Origin: Seriola aureovittata
Lineage: Eukaryota > Chordata > Actinopteri > Carangiformes > Carangidae
Reading direction: 5' to 3'
DNA: 64,000 nucleotides
Assembly (NCBI RefSeq): GCF_021018895.1
Contig: NC_079387.1
Location: forward strand, 1,219,083-1,283,082
Each line of letters starts with the position of its first letter. Within the stretch, counting starts at the first letter, position 1. The notes under the pieces were generated by a model, which saw only the letters and a list, made by a program, of their open reading frames with translations, had not been told where the DNA came from and searched no databases. Position numbers and translations under genes: made by a program. Positions 62,378 through 64,000 of this stretch are shown piece after piece.

Positions 62378-63358
62378 TGACTCATCAAACTCTCCCAAAC
62401 TCTCCCACTCAGCTCCAGAGGGTCGAGCCGAAGCCTGTTGATTCATCCTCATCTGTGTCTTCCTCTGCTTCATCCTTCCTCCTTGTACACAGTGAGCACG
62501 CGTGTGACGTTAGCGACAGATGTTAGCCACTTGCTGCGTCTTATTGCCTGTCTGTTTTAGATGGACGGAGGAGGAGAAGCATAAAGATTGCATAATGTGG
62601 AGGATAGACATTCAGTGGGTCGTTAATGAGCTGTATCATCCTCTTCACCAAAATGGATCGCTCCATAACCCATCAGTCTCTTTGGGTTATTTTTAACACA
62701 AAACTGTTAACACAATAGTTACCCAATAAGGAGAACAGATAGTTCCAAAACTACACATATAAAATCAAGTGAAACAATACAATTTAAACAAAAGGAGGGC
62801 TGCGGCTAGTAATTATGTAGTATTGTGTCAGAAATATTGAAGAATGCCCATCACAAATTCCCCATGATAACTTCGTCAGATGAGTCAAGAACCAAAAGAT
62901 GTTCACTCTACTATTATTGATAGAGTAAGAAAAATATATGTTTAAGAAGCAGAAACTGGTGATTTTTTGACAGTTTTTATTAAGAAATGACGATAAATGA
63001 TTAAAAGTTGTTGGAAATGACAAAGAACAGAGAATTGAGACAAAAAAAAACTGAAACATAACATAATATAAATATGCTTGTCAACTTAATGCTTAATTAT
63101 TAACCTTTCCCAGTATCTGTTATGTTGATGTATCTTTAGCGATTTATACTGTAAGCCCATATGTTAACACACACACTCAAAGGGATGGTGTGTGTGTGTG
63201 TTTTTGATGCCTTTTCATGCACAACTCCATTTTCAGCTGAGGTGCACTAACAGCACACAGACACTGGTCTGCTGATGCTGTGCGCTCATGCAACTGTCCA
63301 TTTAATTATTGATGAGCACAGGGGAAAACGGAGAAGCATCAAAAAGAAGAGTGGAACC

Positions 63359-63410
63359 TGTGTGTGTGTGTTTGTGTGTGTGTGCGTGTGCGTGCACGTG
63401 CATGCGTGCT
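63359..63410. repeat. TG-rich alternating purine-pyrimidine tract
   Basis: TGTG units are interspersed with CGTG and CACG, with only one break in the alternation. Confidence 0.9.
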
Positions 63411-63874
63411 GCCAAAGATGGGACCACCACATGGAGCATGGCAAAAAACGTGATTTGTGTCCCTATGGTTTCTGTGTACAAGTCAGCTCCACACTGCAAA
63501 AAATGTCTGATACATCAAAAATTTCCATCCTGCAAAAAATGATGTTGCTTTAATGCAGTTTTAAAGCTGATATCTACAAAGTCTTTCTGGTTTCTACAGA
63601 GCCATGCATACATATGTAAAACACAAAAATCACACAAATATTTAATATTTAAAAATAGTTTTAGAGAGGTGTTGATTGAACCTGAGGCTTCAGTTTGTGG
63701 TGCTGTACAAGTGTATTGTGTTTTACTGACAGGTGTTTCTTTTATTTTGTCCACCCCATGAGGACAGGCTGCAGAAACATCACTTCTTCCACTAGGAATC
63801 GATGCATCCATTGCTGCAGGCCAGGCAGGGAAAGAGTTAATTGCCTGGATTGTTTTGGAAGCAGCAAGCTGTCG

Positions 63875-63901
63875 GAGAGGGAGAGAGAGAGAGAGAGAGA
63901 G
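63875..63901. repeat. (GA)n microsatellite
   Basis: A GA run of about 27 bases, the kind bound by GAGA-type factors near promoters. Confidence 0.93.
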
Positions 63902-64000
63902 TAAAGGGTGAGGAAGAGGAGAGGGCGAGGGCTGGCTGCAGTCTCTTTGCCTCGTGACGGCGTCTGCAGCGTGAGTTTGTTTACATCCATCGGCAGCAGA

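Larger units (their letters stand above)
59871..64000 (+). other. intron or intergenic DNA to the window end
   Basis: No coding exon was recognised. It contains TG/GC microsatellites (60511-60558, 62332-62376, 63359-63410), a full hAT-like MITE (61843-62182) and a GA run (63875-63901). The last 100 bases turn GC-rich and purine-rich, possibly nearing another exon or promoter. Confidence 0.5.

Noticed and set aside
59871..64000. Search for the first EPC2 coding exon expected from synteny
   Set aside because: No sequence resembling the conserved EPC N-terminus was found, so epc2 is not annotated here.

Overview
The window is nuclear DNA from a bony fish, most likely a percomorph teleost. The genes carry GT-AG introns, and the non-coding DNA is AT-rich and full of CA/TG microsatellites. 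Several interspersed repeats are of well-known teleost types: the GGCGGCAC...ATGCAGG SINE-like repeat and hAT-like MITEs. Three protein genes are recognised from conserved protein sequence and intact exon phasing. They are acvr2a (+, 5' end outside the window), orc4 (-) and mbd5 (+). This is the ACVR2A-ORC4-MBD5 order of human 2q22-q23, so it is a conserved vertebrate synteny block.

Layout. 1-16530: the last eight coding exons of acvr2a, from the transmembrane segment to the stop, with a 10.9-kb first intron. About 16531-21075: the probable acvr2a 3' UTR, which contains a hAT-like MITE and a G-quadruplex-forming run. About 21.1-24.3 kb: intergenic, between two genes that end tail to tail, with a good CTCF motif in the middle. 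24694-28366: orc4 coding sequence in 13 exons on the minus strand, with a non-coding first exon and an E2F/CCAAT promoter near 29.2-29.3 kb. 29.4-32.7 kb: AT-rich DNA between divergent promoters. 32.7-58.85 kb: mbd5, with an NRF1-type promoter, a 7-kb leader intron, nine coding exons (1453 aa) and a 4.2-kb 3' UTR. 58.86-64 kb: a further GC-rich promoter with a candidate first exon ending at a GTAAGT donor (59870), followed by intron-like or intergenic DNA. By synteny the next gene is expected to be epc2, but no EPC2 coding sequence is present.

The three genes do not form a pathway. Acvr2a is a type II activin/BMP receptor kinase at the plasma membrane. Orc4 is an AAA+ subunit of the origin recognition complex. 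Mbd5 is a chromatin protein with an MBD at its N-terminus and a PWWP-type segment near its C-terminus. Points worth a second look are convergent CTCF motifs bracketing orc4-mbd5, a structured uORF-bearing mbd5 leader, overlapping homeodomain-type palindromes in the acvr2a intron, a proline-coding C-rich island with an RFX X-box in an mbd5 intron, and absence of the A8 tract known from mammalian ACVR2A. I saw no convincing undescribed multi-gene system. The window looks like an ordinary conserved chromosomal segment with some interesting non-coding structure.
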